From the NCBI GenBank assembly GCA_038235385.1, contig JBBSTY010000033.1:1-28939 (forward strand): a stretch of DNA of 28,939 nt, in the 5' to 3' direction. Every line of letters begins with the position of its first letter. The first letter of the stretch is position 1. Below, piece after piece: positions 15,904 to 24,652 of the stretch. The stretch comes from JBBSTY01 sp038235385. Its GTDB lineage: Bacteria; Actinomycetota; Acidimicrobiia; Acidimicrobiales; Acidimicrobilacustridaceae. Under the pieces are notes generated by a model. It did not search any database and had not been told where the DNA came from. It saw nothing but the letters and a program-made list of their open reading frames with translations. The position numbers were made by a program, and so were the translations under genes.

Positions 15904-16260
15904 ATGATCAAGCTGGTGTGCTTCTTGAAGCGTCGCGAAGGCATGACGCGAGAGGAGTTCTACGACCACTGGGAGAACCACCACGCGCCGCTGATCGCCA
16001 GCACGCCCGAGCTGGCGCGCCACATCGTGCGCTACGAGCAGCTGCGGGTCACCACCCACGCGGACTGGATGGGGACCGAGGGCTACGACGGGATCACGCT
16101 CCAGTGGATGACCGGACCCGAGGCCTTCGAGGGGTTCATCGGCGAAGCGAAGTACGCGGAGCTGATCGCGCCCGACGAGAAGTCGTTCCTCGACACGTCC
16201 GAGCTGGTGTGGATGATCACCGAAGCTCCGAAGGTCGCCATCGACGGACCGACCACCTGA
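15904..16260 (+). CDS. EthD-domain protein
   Basis: A 118-residue dimeric alpha/beta-barrel protein of the EthD family (PF07110). It begins MIKLVCFLKRREGMTREEFYDHWENHHAPLI, where the FYDHWENHHAP segment is the family signature, and continues HIVRYEQLRV and YDGITLQWMTGPEAFEGFI. EthD was first found in an ether-degradation gene cluster, and relatives are often encoded beside monooxygenases and dehydrogenases, with a mostly undefined role; small-molecule isomerase or cyclase activity occurs in the wider fold. AGGAG lies 5 bp before the ATG. It is 25 bp after the SDR and 55 bp before the next SDR, so it is probably in one operon. Confidence 0.92.
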   Translation: MIKLVCFLKRREGMTREEFYDHWENHHAPLIASTPELARHIVRYEQLRVTTHADWMGTEGYDGITLQWMTGPEAFEGFIGEAKYAELIAPDEKSFLDTSELVWMITEAPKVAIDGPTT

Positions 16261-16315
16261 TGCGCCGCCGCTCGACGACCCTGCTCGCCCACCGACGAGC
16301 GACGAGGACGACGAC

Positions 16316-17119
16316 ATGAGCAGCACCGACTCCGGTGACCCGGAGGTGGTGGTCCGCGAGCTGGCCGACTTCGCCGGGAAGGTCGCGCTGGTCACCGGCG
16401 GTGCCTCGGGCATCGGTCGAGCGGTCGCGCGTCGCCTCGCCCTGGGGGGTGCGTCGGTCCTGGTCGCCGATCGTGACGAGGTGGGCGGCCAGGGCACGAT
16501 CGATCTGATCGCGTCGGACGGTGGCATCGCGCACGTGCGGGCTGTCGATGTCACCGACGCGGACGAGGTGGCCGCCATGGTCGACGATGCCGTCGCCACC
16601 TACGGCCGGCTCGACATCGCCGTCAACAACGCCGGGACGTCGGGCACCTACGCGCCGCTCGCCGAGCAGACCCTCGACGACTGGAACCGCACGTTGGCGG
16701 TCAACCTCACGAGCATGTTCCTGTCGATGCAGGCGGAGATCCCTGCGTTGCTCGACGCGGGTGGCGGATCGATCGTCAACACCGCGTCCGGCGCCGGGCT
16801 CATGGGGTTCGCGCACCTGCCCGCGTACGTCGCCAGCAAGCACGGCGTGGTCGGTCTCACCAAGTCGGTCGCGCTGGAGTTCGCCCGCACGGGCGTGCGC
16901 GTCAACGCCGTCTGCCCCGGAAGCGTGCGCACCCCGATGCTCGAGGGCTTCGCCGGTGGTGACGAGGCCACCCTCGAGAACATGGGCCGGATGCAGCCGA
17001 TCGGACGGCTCGGGACCTCGGACGAGATCGCCGAGGCGATCGCGTGGCTGTGCTCGGATGCCGCATCGTTCGTCACCGGGGTCGCGCTTCCGGTCGACGG
17101 CGGGGTGATGGCCACCTGA
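16316..17119 (+). CDS. SDR-family NAD(P)-dependent oxidoreductase
   Basis: A complete classical SDR of 267 residues. The cofactor motif TGGASGIG is at 27-34, and Asp52 after strand 2 (VLVADRD) suggests NAD preference. NNAG is at 104-107 and the active site is Ser158, Tyr171, Lys175 (NTASGAGLMGFAHLPAYVASK). The C-terminal segment is VNAVCPGSVRTPMLEG...VTGVALPVDGGVMAT. About 20 extra residues precede the Rossmann fold. It probably oxidises a secondary alcohol or reduces a ketone made by the LLM enzymes of the same operon; the specific substrate is not readable. A GAGGA site lies about 8 bp before the ATG. Confidence 0.93.
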   Translation: MSSTDSGDPEVVVRELADFAGKVALVTGGASGIGRAVARRLALGGASVLVADRDEVGGQGTIDLIASDGGIAHVRAVDVTDADEVAAMVDDAVATYGRLDIAVNNAGTSGTYAPLAEQTLDDWNRTLAVNLTSMFLSMQAEIPALLDAGGGSIVNTASGAGLMGFAHLPAYVASKHGVVGLTKSVALEFARTGVRVNAVCPGSVRTPMLEGFAGGDEATLENMGRMQPIGRLGTSDEIAEAIAWLCSDAASFVTGVALPVDGGVMAT

Positions 17120-17285
17120 CACGCTCGATCCGACGAGCGCCTGGCTGCGGCCGCCGGCCCCTCCATCCGAAGGGTCACCGACGAGGCGACCGGGCGGTCG
17201 CGGACGTCGCTCACGGGTCTCGGAGACGTGCGTGGAGAGGCCCGCCCGGGCCGCTCGGAGTCGAAGCGATGAGGAGAAGGTGAAC

Positions 17286-18086
17286 ATGGGACTGCTCGAC
17301 CAGCACCGAGCGATCATCACCGGCGGCGGATCGGGCATCGGGGCCGCCACCGCCCGCCGGTTCCGGGCCGAGGGGGCGACGGTCGCCGTCCTCGATCGGG
17401 ACGCGACGTCCGCGACCTCGATCGCCGAGGAGGTCGACGGCTTCGCGATCGTCGTCGATGTGGCCGACCCCGAGGCCACCGCTCGGGCGATCCGCCTCGC
17501 GAGCGAACGCCTCGGCGGGCTCGACGACCTGGTCGCGAATGCGGGCGTGGGGAACCTCAAGCCGCTCGACGCCTACGACGACGGCGAGTGGGACCTGCTC
17601 GTCGATGTGAACCTCAAGGGAACGTTCAACTGCATCCGGGCGGCGGCGCCGCTGCTGCGCGACGCGTACGACACCGACGGGCGTCCCCGATCGATCGTCA
17701 CCATGGCCAGCGTCAGCGGGATCCGGCCGACCCGCGGGGAAGCGCCGTACTCCGCAGCCAAGGCGGGGGTCATCGCCCTCACCCGCTCGGCGGCGCTCGA
17801 GTACGGCCCGGCGCTGCGGGCCAACTGCGTGTCGCCCGGTTTCATCCACACGCCGCTCACGAGCTTCGCCGCGGAGCACGAGCACTTCCGACCGGCCATC
17901 GAGGCGGGCACCCCGCTGGCGCGCGTGGGTCGCGCCGAGGAGATCGCCGACGTGGTCGTGTTCCTGTGCAGCGACCTCGCCTCCTACGTCACCGGCATCA
18001 ACCTGGTCGCCGACGGCGGGAGCCTGCTCCCCAGCAGCCAGAGCGATCCGGTCCTCACCAGCCTGCTCGACCTCCTCGGGGGGTGA
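17286..18086 (+). CDS. SDR-family NAD(P)-dependent oxidoreductase
   Basis: A 266-residue classical SDR, the last gene of the LLM-SDR-EthD run. The motifs are ITGGGSGIG near the N-terminus, VLDRD after strand 2 (NAD-type Asp), VANAGVG (NNAG variant with Ala first), and MASVSGIRPTRGEAPYSAAKAG with Ser, Tyr and Lys in place. It ends in CVSPGFIHTPL and YVTGINLVADGGSLLPSSQ. ATG 17286 is chosen because AGGAGAAGG at 17272-17280 is well spaced; a GTG at 17280 sits too close. The 166-bp gap before it could hold a weak promoter. A strong hairpin begins 14 bp after its stop and probably ends the operon. Confidence 0.93.
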   Translation: MGLLDQHRAIITGGGSGIGAATARRFRAEGATVAVLDRDATSATSIAEEVDGFAIVVDVADPEATARAIRLASERLGGLDDLVANAGVGNLKPLDAYDDGEWDLLVDVNLKGTFNCIRAAAPLLRDAYDTDGRPRSIVTMASVSGIRPTRGEAPYSAAKAGVIALTRSAALEYGPALRANCVSPGFIHTPLTSFAAEHEHFRPAIEAGTPLARVGRAEEIADVVVFLCSDLASYVTGINLVADGGSLLPSSQSDPVLTSLLDLLGG

Positions 18087-18099
18087 GGGCGCGGTCCTC

Positions 18100-18135
18100 G
18101 TGCCGCCGACCCGGCCACGGGTGAGCCGGCGGCAC
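18100..18135 (+). terminator. Long hairpin ending the SDR operon
   Basis: An outer 9-bp stem GTGCCGCCG/CGGCGGCAC (18100-18108, 18127-18135) stacks on an inner 5-bp stem ACCCG/CGGGT (18109-18113, 18118-18122) with a GCCA loop and a 4-base bulge. It starts 14 bp after the SDR stop. There is no T run. A likely factor-independent-type terminator for a GC-rich genome. Confidence 0.6.
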
Positions 18136-18240
18136 CGCACCCGTGCTCGGGGTCGACATGGGGTTGCCCGTCCTATCGCGTGTGCCCGCGTCCAGACGCA
18201 ACATCGGCCGCTCGCCGGGGCCGCAGCGTCGTCCGATGAC

Positions 18241-18269
18241 CTGACGGCATGGCCCCCGACCCGTACCAT
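18241..18269 (+). promoter_or_regulatory. Promoter of a leaderless GTG-started gene
   Basis: CTGACG (18241-18246) and TACCAT (18264-18269) are separated by exactly 17 bp and fit a vegetative -35/-10 pair. The GTG at 18279 begins 9 bp after the -10 box, at about the expected transcription start, so the mRNA would be leaderless. This also decides the start of the glycosyltransferase. Confidence 0.55.
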
Positions 18270-18278
18270 TGCGCTCTC

Positions 18279-19619
18279 GTGACGACGGCCCCACTCGAAG
18301 ATCCGGCCGACGCCCCAACCGGCGGTGTCGACACCGATGTGGTGCCGCAGGGAGGCCGCGCGTCCGATCAGGCGCCCGATGCCGTCGAGCCGACGGTTCG
18401 GACACGACCGGGGGCCGCCAGATCGGGTGACGGTTCCGGCAACAACACCGTCGACAACGCCGGGCGGTCGTCCGCACGCCAGTTGATCTTCCATCCCGTC
18501 CGTGCCTGGGAGGACCGGGGCCGTCGGTGGTTGCCCGGCGCGTGGTTCGCCGTCGCGGTGTGGGCGATCTGGCGAGCGGTCCACCTCGGGATCGATCAAC
18601 TGCTGGGCGTCCGGGGAGACTCGCTCTTCTTCTACGACGGTGAGCGGTACCTCGCCATCGCCAAGCAGGGGTACTCGTTCGCCAACTTCGAGATGCCGAA
18701 CACCGCCTTCTTCCCCGGCGTGTCCTGGCTGGCGTGGCCGGTGCTCAAGATCACCCGCTCGGATGCCTGGACCGGCCACATCGTGGCCACGGCCACCGCG
18801 ATCGCCGCCTTCATCGCCGTGTGGGGCATCTCGAAGGCGTGGCGCAACGAACGCATCGCACGCCGCGCCGTGCTGCTGATGGCGCTGATGCCGTCCTCGC
18901 TCTTCCTCTGGGCGTTCTACTCCGAGGGCCTGTTCATCGCGCTCGGGGCCGGCGCGGTGTGGGCCGATCGCAAGAACCGCCACTGGTTGGCGGCCGCTCT
19001 GTTCGCCGGGCTGTCCACCACCCGCTCGGTCGGCATCCTGGTGCCGGCCGTCATCGTGCTCGCCCGCATCATCCGGGCACGACGCATCGATCGCTGGTGC
19101 TTCGGGTATGCGGCGGCGGCGGTGGCCGGTCTGATCCCCGTCCTGGTGATGATGCGGTACTACACCGGCAACGCCTTCGCCTTCATGGGCGTGCAGGCCG
19201 ACTGGGGTCGGGCCCTCAGCTGGCCGTGGGAGACCGTCGCGCAGGGGTTCACGAACCTCTGGCCGGCCCCGGAGACGATCATGGTGCCCGCGCTCGTGTC
19301 GCGGAACCTCGACATCTGGAGCCTGCTCATCGTCGCGGTCGGCATCGGCTACCTGATCGTGGCCCGCCGCGACGGCTTCCCGATGGAAGCCTGGATGTTG
19401 GGGGTCGCGCTGGTGGCGCTCCCGCTCTGCTCGAGCTCGCTCGCCAGCTTCAACCGGTTCGCGTTCGCCACCTGGGTGCTCTACCCCGCGTACGCCAGCC
19501 TCGCCGAACGACTGCCGATCTGGTGGCGCCGGGCGTTCTGGGTCACGGTGGTCATCGCCTTCTCGATCACGACGTACCACATGGTCGGTCGCTTCAGCGT
19601 CGACCGCTTCGTCGGCTGA
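18279..19619 (+). CDS. PIG-V-like membrane mannosyltransferase (GT-C fold)
   Basis: A 446-residue polytopic membrane protein. After a disordered N-terminal tail of about 70 residues come about nine hydrophobic segments. The first external loop carries GDSLFFYDGERYLAIAKQGYSF (from about 113), matching the WDxxxYxxIAxxGY motif of PIG-V/GPI mannosyltransferase-2 relatives, with Asp120 as the likely catalytic acid. NTAFFPGVSWLAWP corresponds to the AFFPLYP motif. It probably moves mannose from a polyprenyl-phosphate donor onto an envelope lipid or protein. GTG 18279 is preferred over ATG 18249 because the promoter places the transcript start there. It faces the convergent gene at 19779 across a repeat-hairpin region and seems unrelated to the catabolic genes. 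Confidence 0.8.
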   Translation: MTTAPLEDPADAPTGGVDTDVVPQGGRASDQAPDAVEPTVRTRPGAARSGDGSGNNTVDNAGRSSARQLIFHPVRAWEDRGRRWLPGAWFAVAVWAIWRAVHLGIDQLLGVRGDSLFFYDGERYLAIAKQGYSFANFEMPNTAFFPGVSWLAWPVLKITRSDAWTGHIVATATAIAAFIAVWGISKAWRNERIARRAVLLMALMPSSLFLWAFYSEGLFIALGAGAVWADRKNRHWLAAALFAGLSTTRSVGILVPAVIVLARIIRARRIDRWCFGYAAAAVAGLIPVLVMMRYYTGNAFAFMGVQADWGRALSWPWETVAQGFTNLWPAPETIMVPALVSRNLDIWSLLIVAVGIGYLIVARRDGFPMEAWMLGVALVALPLCSSSLASFNRFAFATWVLYPAYASLAERLPIWWRRAFWVTVVIAFSITTYHMVGRFSVDRFVG

Positions 19620-19774
19620 TCCCCCCACCCGTTCGTGCGTGTGATCGCGGTGCCGGCGGCGGCGTGGGCACGCATGTTGGGGGGAGGGAGCGGCGCTCGA
19701 CCCCCGCCTCCACCCGTTCGTGCGTGTGATCGCGGTGCCGGTGGCGGCGCAGACACGCATGTTGGGGGGGGAGG
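19620..19774. repeat. Duplicated REP-like hairpin unit between convergent genes
   Basis: A 60-base unit at 19625-19684 recurs at 19710-19769 with four mismatches, 85 bp apart. In the first copy TCCCCCCA (19620-19627) pairs with TGGGGGGA (19678-19685) and CGTGCGTG (19634-19641) with CACGCATG (19669-19676, one G-T pair), forming a long hairpin; the inner stem is kept in the second copy. The location between two gene ends suggests a bidirectional terminator made from a REP-like element. Confidence 0.8.
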
Positions 19775-19778
19775 GGTG

Positions 19779-20591
19779 CTACCAGAGCTGGTCGGTGTAG
19801 GTGTCGGTGCCGACGATGGTGGGGATGAACGGGGCGGCGTAGCTGATCGAGCCGTGTCCGCCGGCGGCGACGGCGTCGGCGAGGGCTCGGACGTCGTCCC
19901 AGGCCGTGCGGGGGTCGGCGTCGAGGAAGCACAGCAGGAGGGACCGCCGGTCCTGGCCGGGGTTCGCCGGTTGGAACACCGGCGCGCCCTCCGGGAGGGG
20001 GATGGGGGTGGTGGCGATCACGAGCGACATCGCGGTGTCGGCGACGGCGGCGGGCAGGAGCTCGTCGCGGAGCCAACCGGAGAAGCCACGTGCGTCGAGC
20101 GACGAGTCGGGGGAGCGGTCGACCATCAGCGCCACGAGCCCCTGGAAGGGATGGTCGAGGGCGAGGGCGGGCGGGACCGGTTCGTCGTCGCGGCTGTAGG
20201 CCCACCGGTGCACGTACATCAGGGTGTGCACGTGATCTCGACCGTCGTACATGCGGCCGTTCTCGTGGAGCCACTTCACCTGCTCGGAGCCCCAGGCGAT
20301 GGCGGGGCCGTCCTCGCCCCGCTCCACCCAGTAGGTGGCCAGGTAGGAGCCGGCGTCGATGTCGGGCAGGAACTCGGTGTCGGTGGGGAAGCGCAGGTCC
20401 TTGAGCTCGCGCGTGGCCACCCAGCGGCGGCCGGCGAACCAGCCCTTGCCGATCATGCACCCGGCGTAGAAGTGGTCGCGCTCGTACCAGCGGTTGTAGG
20501 CGACCTCGTGGCCCCGGTGGGGATCCACGAGCGTGAACAGCACCGTGCCCACACCCACGTTGTCGTACGGTCCGGCTTCGACCACACCCAT
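19779..20591 (-). CDS. Double EthD-like alpha/beta-barrel protein
   Basis: A 270-residue protein without an assignable function. The N-terminal part, VGTVLFTLVDPHRGHEVAYNRWYERDHFYAGCM (13-45), has the NxWYxxxH pattern of EthD/DUF4286-like dimeric barrels. The segment around residue 205 onward (SLLLCFLDADPRTAWDDVRALADAV...) repeats the strand-helix layout, so one chain may form a pseudo-dimer. The central region, with WGSEQVKWLHENGRMYDGRDHVHTLMYVHRWAYSRD, is rich in His and Trp. ATG 20591 is preferred over an in-frame ATG at 20615, with AAGGGGG about 8 bp upstream. It diverges from the amidohydrolase, and the shared gap holds an operator. Confidence 0.75.
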   Translation of the reverse strand: MGVVEAGPYDNVGVGTVLFTLVDPHRGHEVAYNRWYERDHFYAGCMIGKGWFAGRRWVATRELKDLRFPTDTEFLPDIDAGSYLATYWVERGEDGPAIAWGSEQVKWLHENGRMYDGRDHVHTLMYVHRWAYSRDDEPVPPALALDHPFQGLVALMVDRSPDSSLDARGFSGWLRDELLPAAVADTAMSLVIATTPIPLPEGAPVFQPANPGQDRRSLLLCFLDADPRTAWDDVRALADAVAAGGHGSISYAAPFIPTIVGTDTYTDQLW

Positions 20592-20648
20592 TGCGCCTGC
20601 CCCCTTCGCGGGCACCGTCGGCCCGGCCGCGACACCCTATCTCGACTA

Positions 20649-20664
20649 GAACCTGTTCCATTTC
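20649..20664. promoter_or_regulatory. GAAC/GTTC operator in a divergent promoter
   Basis: GAAC-N2-GTTC-N2-TTTC, with the third block one base off GTTC. The 14-mer TAGAACCTGTTCCA (20647-20660) matches the KstR-type consensus TNNAACNNGTTNNA exactly. It ends 5 bp before the -35 box of the amidohydrolase operon and lies 58 bp from the start of the divergent EthD-like gene, so it may control both. Confidence 0.65.
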
Positions 20665-20668
20665 CAGG

Positions 20669-20697
20669 CTGACACCGCATCAGATGTCCGGTATCCT
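20669..20697 (+). promoter_or_regulatory. Leaderless promoter of the amidohydrolase operon
   Basis: CTGACA (20669-20674) and TATCCT (20692-20697) are 17 bp apart, a good vegetative promoter. The ATG at 20705 begins 7 bp after the -10 box, so the transcript is probably leaderless. This supports 20705 over the in-frame ATG at 20684, which lies inside the promoter. Confidence 0.6.
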
Positions 20698-20704
20698 CGG
20701 ACAC

Positions 20705-21913
20705 ATGGACGGTGAACTGCCCAAGATCATCTCGGTCGACGATCACGTTCTCGAGCCCCCGAACGTCTTCATCGATCGGCTACCGGCGAAGTACCGCGAG
20801 ATCGGGCCCCGCGTCGAGCGGCTACCCGTGGCGGAGATGACCTTCGTGGGGGGGAAGTTCGATTACAAGATGGGCGCCGAGGGCGAGGGTCCGCTCGCCG
20901 ACTGGTGGCTGTGGGAGGACAAAGCGGTCCCGCAGACCCGATTGTCCGCAGCGGTGGGCGTGCCTCGCGAAGAGGTCACCGTCACCCCGATCACCTACGA
21001 CGACATGCGGCCCGGGTGCTACGACCAGAAGGCCCGCCTCGAGGACATGGACGCCAACTGGACCGAAGCCCAGATGTGCTTCCCCTCCATGCCCCGGTTC
21101 TGCGGCCAGGTGTTCACCGAGATGGACGACCGTGAGCTCGGCCTCCTCTCGCTCCGGGCCTACAACGACTGGATGGTCGAGGAGTGGTGCGCCGGCACCG
21201 GCGGACGGCTCATCCCGCTGTGCGTCATCCCGCTCTGGGATCCGGAACTGGCGGCCGTCGAGATCCGACGCAACGCCGAGCGCGGTGTCCGGGCCGTGGC
21301 CTTCAGCGAGCTTCCCGCGCAGTACGGGCTGCCGTCGATCCACTCCGGCTACTGGGATCCCTTCTTCGACGCCTGCAACGAGACCAGCACGGTCGTCAAC
21401 ATGCACATCGGGTCCTCGTCGAAGATGCCGTCCACCTCCGCGGACGCCCCGCCGTCGGTCGGGTCCACCATCACCTTCACCAACTGCATGATGTCGATGG
21501 TCGACTTCATGATGTCCGGTGTGCTGCCGCGCTTCCCGAACCTCAAGCTCGCCTACGCCGAGGGCCAGCTCGGCTGGATCCCCTACATCCTCGAGCGCGC
21601 CGACAAGGTGTGGGAGCACAACCGCGGTTGGGCGGGCGACGCCGACCTCGTTCCCGAACCGCCGAGCACCTACTACCACCGTCAGATCTTCGCCTGCTTC
21701 TTCGAGGACGAGCACGGGCTGACCGAGGTCGCGCTCGAGAAGATCGGCGAGGACAACGTCCTGTTCGAGACCGACTACCCGCACTCGGACAGCACGTGGC
21801 CCCACACCAAGGAGGTCGCCACCAAGATGATGGGCCACCTCCCCGATGCCACGGTGCGCAAGATGGTGCGTGGCAACGCGATCGAGCTGCTCGGCCTCGA
21901 CTTCGAGCCCTGA
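20705..21913 (+). CDS. Amidohydrolase-2 family metal-dependent hydrolase/decarboxylase
   Basis: A 402-residue TIM-barrel protein of the amidohydrolase-related family (PF04909), whose characterised members include ACMSD and LigW decarboxylases and other hydrolases. The N-terminal motif is ISVDDHVLEPPNVFIDRLP (9-27), with Asp-Asp-His in place of the usual His-x-His. Further metal or active-site candidates are His234 (VVNMHIGSS), Glu286 (AYAEGQLGWIPY, often His in relatives) and Asp357 (LFETDYPHSDSTWP), followed by RKMVRGNAIELLGL. It probably decarboxylates or hydrolyses a ring-derived acid. It heads an operon with aldehyde dehydrogenase, alcohol dehydrogenase and cyclase genes under the operator at 20649-20664. 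Confidence 0.9.
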   Translation: MDGELPKIISVDDHVLEPPNVFIDRLPAKYREIGPRVERLPVAEMTFVGGKFDYKMGAEGEGPLADWWLWEDKAVPQTRLSAAVGVPREEVTVTPITYDDMRPGCYDQKARLEDMDANWTEAQMCFPSMPRFCGQVFTEMDDRELGLLSLRAYNDWMVEEWCAGTGGRLIPLCVIPLWDPELAAVEIRRNAERGVRAVAFSELPAQYGLPSIHSGYWDPFFDACNETSTVVNMHIGSSSKMPSTSADAPPSVGSTITFTNCMMSMVDFMMSGVLPRFPNLKLAYAEGQLGWIPYILERADKVWEHNRGWAGDADLVPEPPSTYYHRQIFACFFEDEHGLTEVALEKIGEDNVLFETDYPHSDSTWPHTKEVATKMMGHLPDATVRKMVRGNAIELLGLDFEP

Positions 21914-21917
21914 CGTT

Positions 21918-21952
21918 CGGCCCGTCGAACCGCGGTGGTTCGCGACCGGCCG
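21918..21952 (+). terminator. Hairpin after the amidohydrolase gene
   Basis: CGAACC/GGTTCG (21926-21931, 21937-21942) form a perfect inner stem with a 5-base loop, and CGGCC/GGCCG (21918-21922, 21948-21952) an outer stem. It begins 5 bp after the stop. With no T run it may only attenuate read-through into the aldehyde dehydrogenase. Confidence 0.4.
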
Positions 21953-22041
21953 ATCCGACTGCGCCCGTGGGGGACGTCGGAGTCGGCCGTCCACGCGCCG
22001 CCGCATGCTGACCCGAACCGTGCCCACGATGAAGGACGTGC

Positions 22042-23508
22042 ATGAGCGCTGACACCGAGTACCAGTTGTTGATCGGCGGCGAGTGGGTCGATGCCGGTGA
22101 CGGCACCTACCCGATCGTCAACCCCGCCACCGAGGAGATCGTCGGGCACGCGCCCAACGCCTCGGCGGCCGATGCCCGGGCGGCCGCAGGTGCCGCGGCC
22201 GAGGCGTTCCCGGCGTGGTCGCGCACCACCCCTGACGAGCGCGCTGCGCTCATCACCAAGGCCGCCGACCTCCTCGACCAGCGCTACGGGGATCTGGTCC
22301 CGCTGGTCCAGGCGGAGACCGGTGCCACCCTCCGGGTCACCAAGCAGATGCAGGTGCCGATGGCGGCGGTGCGGTTCCGCCGCTACGCCAAGGGCATCGA
22401 GCACGAGCTCTCCATCCCGGTCGACCCGAGCGTCATGCCCACCACCGCGCTGGCGGCGGGCGGGATCATGGGCGGCATCGCGCGCCGCGCCCCGGTCGGG
22501 GTCGTGGCCTGCATCACCTCGTACAACTTCCCGATGACCAACATGGCGGGCAAGCTCGGCCCCGCCCTCGCCATGGGCAACACCGTCGTCGTGAAGCCGG
22601 CCCCCCAGGATCCGCTCGGCATCGTGAAGCTGGGCGAGGTGTTCCAGGAGGCCGGGTTCCCCGACGGCGTCGTCAACATCGTGGTCGGCGAGGGTGCGGC
22701 GGCGGGCGAGGCGCTCGTCGCCTCCGACGACGTCGACATGGTCAGCTTCACCGGGTCCACGGGCGTGGGCCAGGCCATCGGCGCGCAGGCGGGCCACGAC
22801 ATGAAGCGCCTGCTGCTCGAGCTGGGCGGCAAGGGCGCGTGCATCGTCTTCGACGACGCCGACCTCAAGACCACGATCGCCGGCATCACCTCGGTGTGGG
22901 CGTTCCACTCCGGCCAGATCTGCACGGCGCCCACCCGGGTCCTGGCCCAGCGGGGCATCTACGACCAACTGGTCGCCGGGCTCGCCCAGGCCGCGGGGCA
23001 CCTCACGGTCGGCGACCCCAACGAGAAGACCACCGTGCTGGGTCCGGTCATCACCGCGGTCCACCGCGACCGGATCGAGGCGTACATCGCGTCGGCCCGC
23101 GACGAGGGCGCCACCGTCGTCGCCGGTGGCGAGCGTCCCGACGTGAACGGCAAGGGCTTCTACGTGGCTCCGACCCTCATCGCGGATGCCAAGCAGGGCA
23201 TGCGGGTCGTGCAGGAGGAGATCTTCGGCCCGGTCGTCACCGTGGTGCCCTTCGACGACGCCGAGGAGGCGGCGGCGCTGGCCAACAGCACCGACTTCGG
23301 CCTCTACGACTACGTCTTCTCCACCGACACGGCCAAGGCGTACGAGACCGCGCAGCTCCTGCGCACCGGCAACGTCGGCATCAACACCATGCAACGCAAC
23401 CACGAGCTGCCCTTCGGTGGCTTCAAGATGAGCGGCGTGGGTCGAGATGGCGGCGTCTTCGGCTTCCACGCCTACAGCGAGCTGCAGTCCATCGTCTGGC
23501 CGGGCTGA
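22042..23508 (+). CDS. NAD(P)-dependent aldehyde dehydrogenase
   Basis: A full-length 488-residue aldehyde dehydrogenase oxidising an aldehyde to its acid. All key features are visible: Asn162 in ITSYNFPMTN (oxyanion hole), Lys185 in VVKPAPQDP (cofactor), FTGST (236-240), general base Glu260 in LELGGKGA, and nucleophile Cys294 in HSGQICTAPTR. EEIFGPVVTVVPFD and GGFKMSGVGRDGG follow near the C-terminus. AAGGA is 5 bp before the ATG. The 73-bp gap to the alcohol dehydrogenase is purine-rich and free of hairpins, so the two are probably co-transcribed and act in sequence, alcohol to aldehyde to acid. Confidence 0.95.
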   Translation: MSADTEYQLLIGGEWVDAGDGTYPIVNPATEEIVGHAPNASAADARAAAGAAAEAFPAWSRTTPDERAALITKAADLLDQRYGDLVPLVQAETGATLRVTKQMQVPMAAVRFRRYAKGIEHELSIPVDPSVMPTTALAAGGIMGGIARRAPVGVVACITSYNFPMTNMAGKLGPALAMGNTVVVKPAPQDPLGIVKLGEVFQEAGFPDGVVNIVVGEGAAAGEALVASDDVDMVSFTGSTGVGQAIGAQAGHDMKRLLLELGGKGACIVFDDADLKTTIAGITSVWAFHSGQICTAPTRVLAQRGIYDQLVAGLAQAAGHLTVGDPNEKTTVLGPVITAVHRDRIEAYIASARDEGATVVAGGERPDVNGKGFYVAPTLIADAKQGMRVVQEEIFGPVVTVVPFDDAEEAAALANSTDFGLYDYVFSTDTAKAYETAQLLRTGNVGINTMQRNHELPFGGFKMSGVGRDGGVFGFHAYSELQSIVWPG

Positions 23509-23581
23509 TCCGACCGACGCCGACCGCGCCCACCCGAGAACGACAACGACACGACACCACAACGAGAACGAGAAGGGGACC

Positions 23582-24649
<1,068 letters not shown>

Positions 24650-24652
24650 TCG

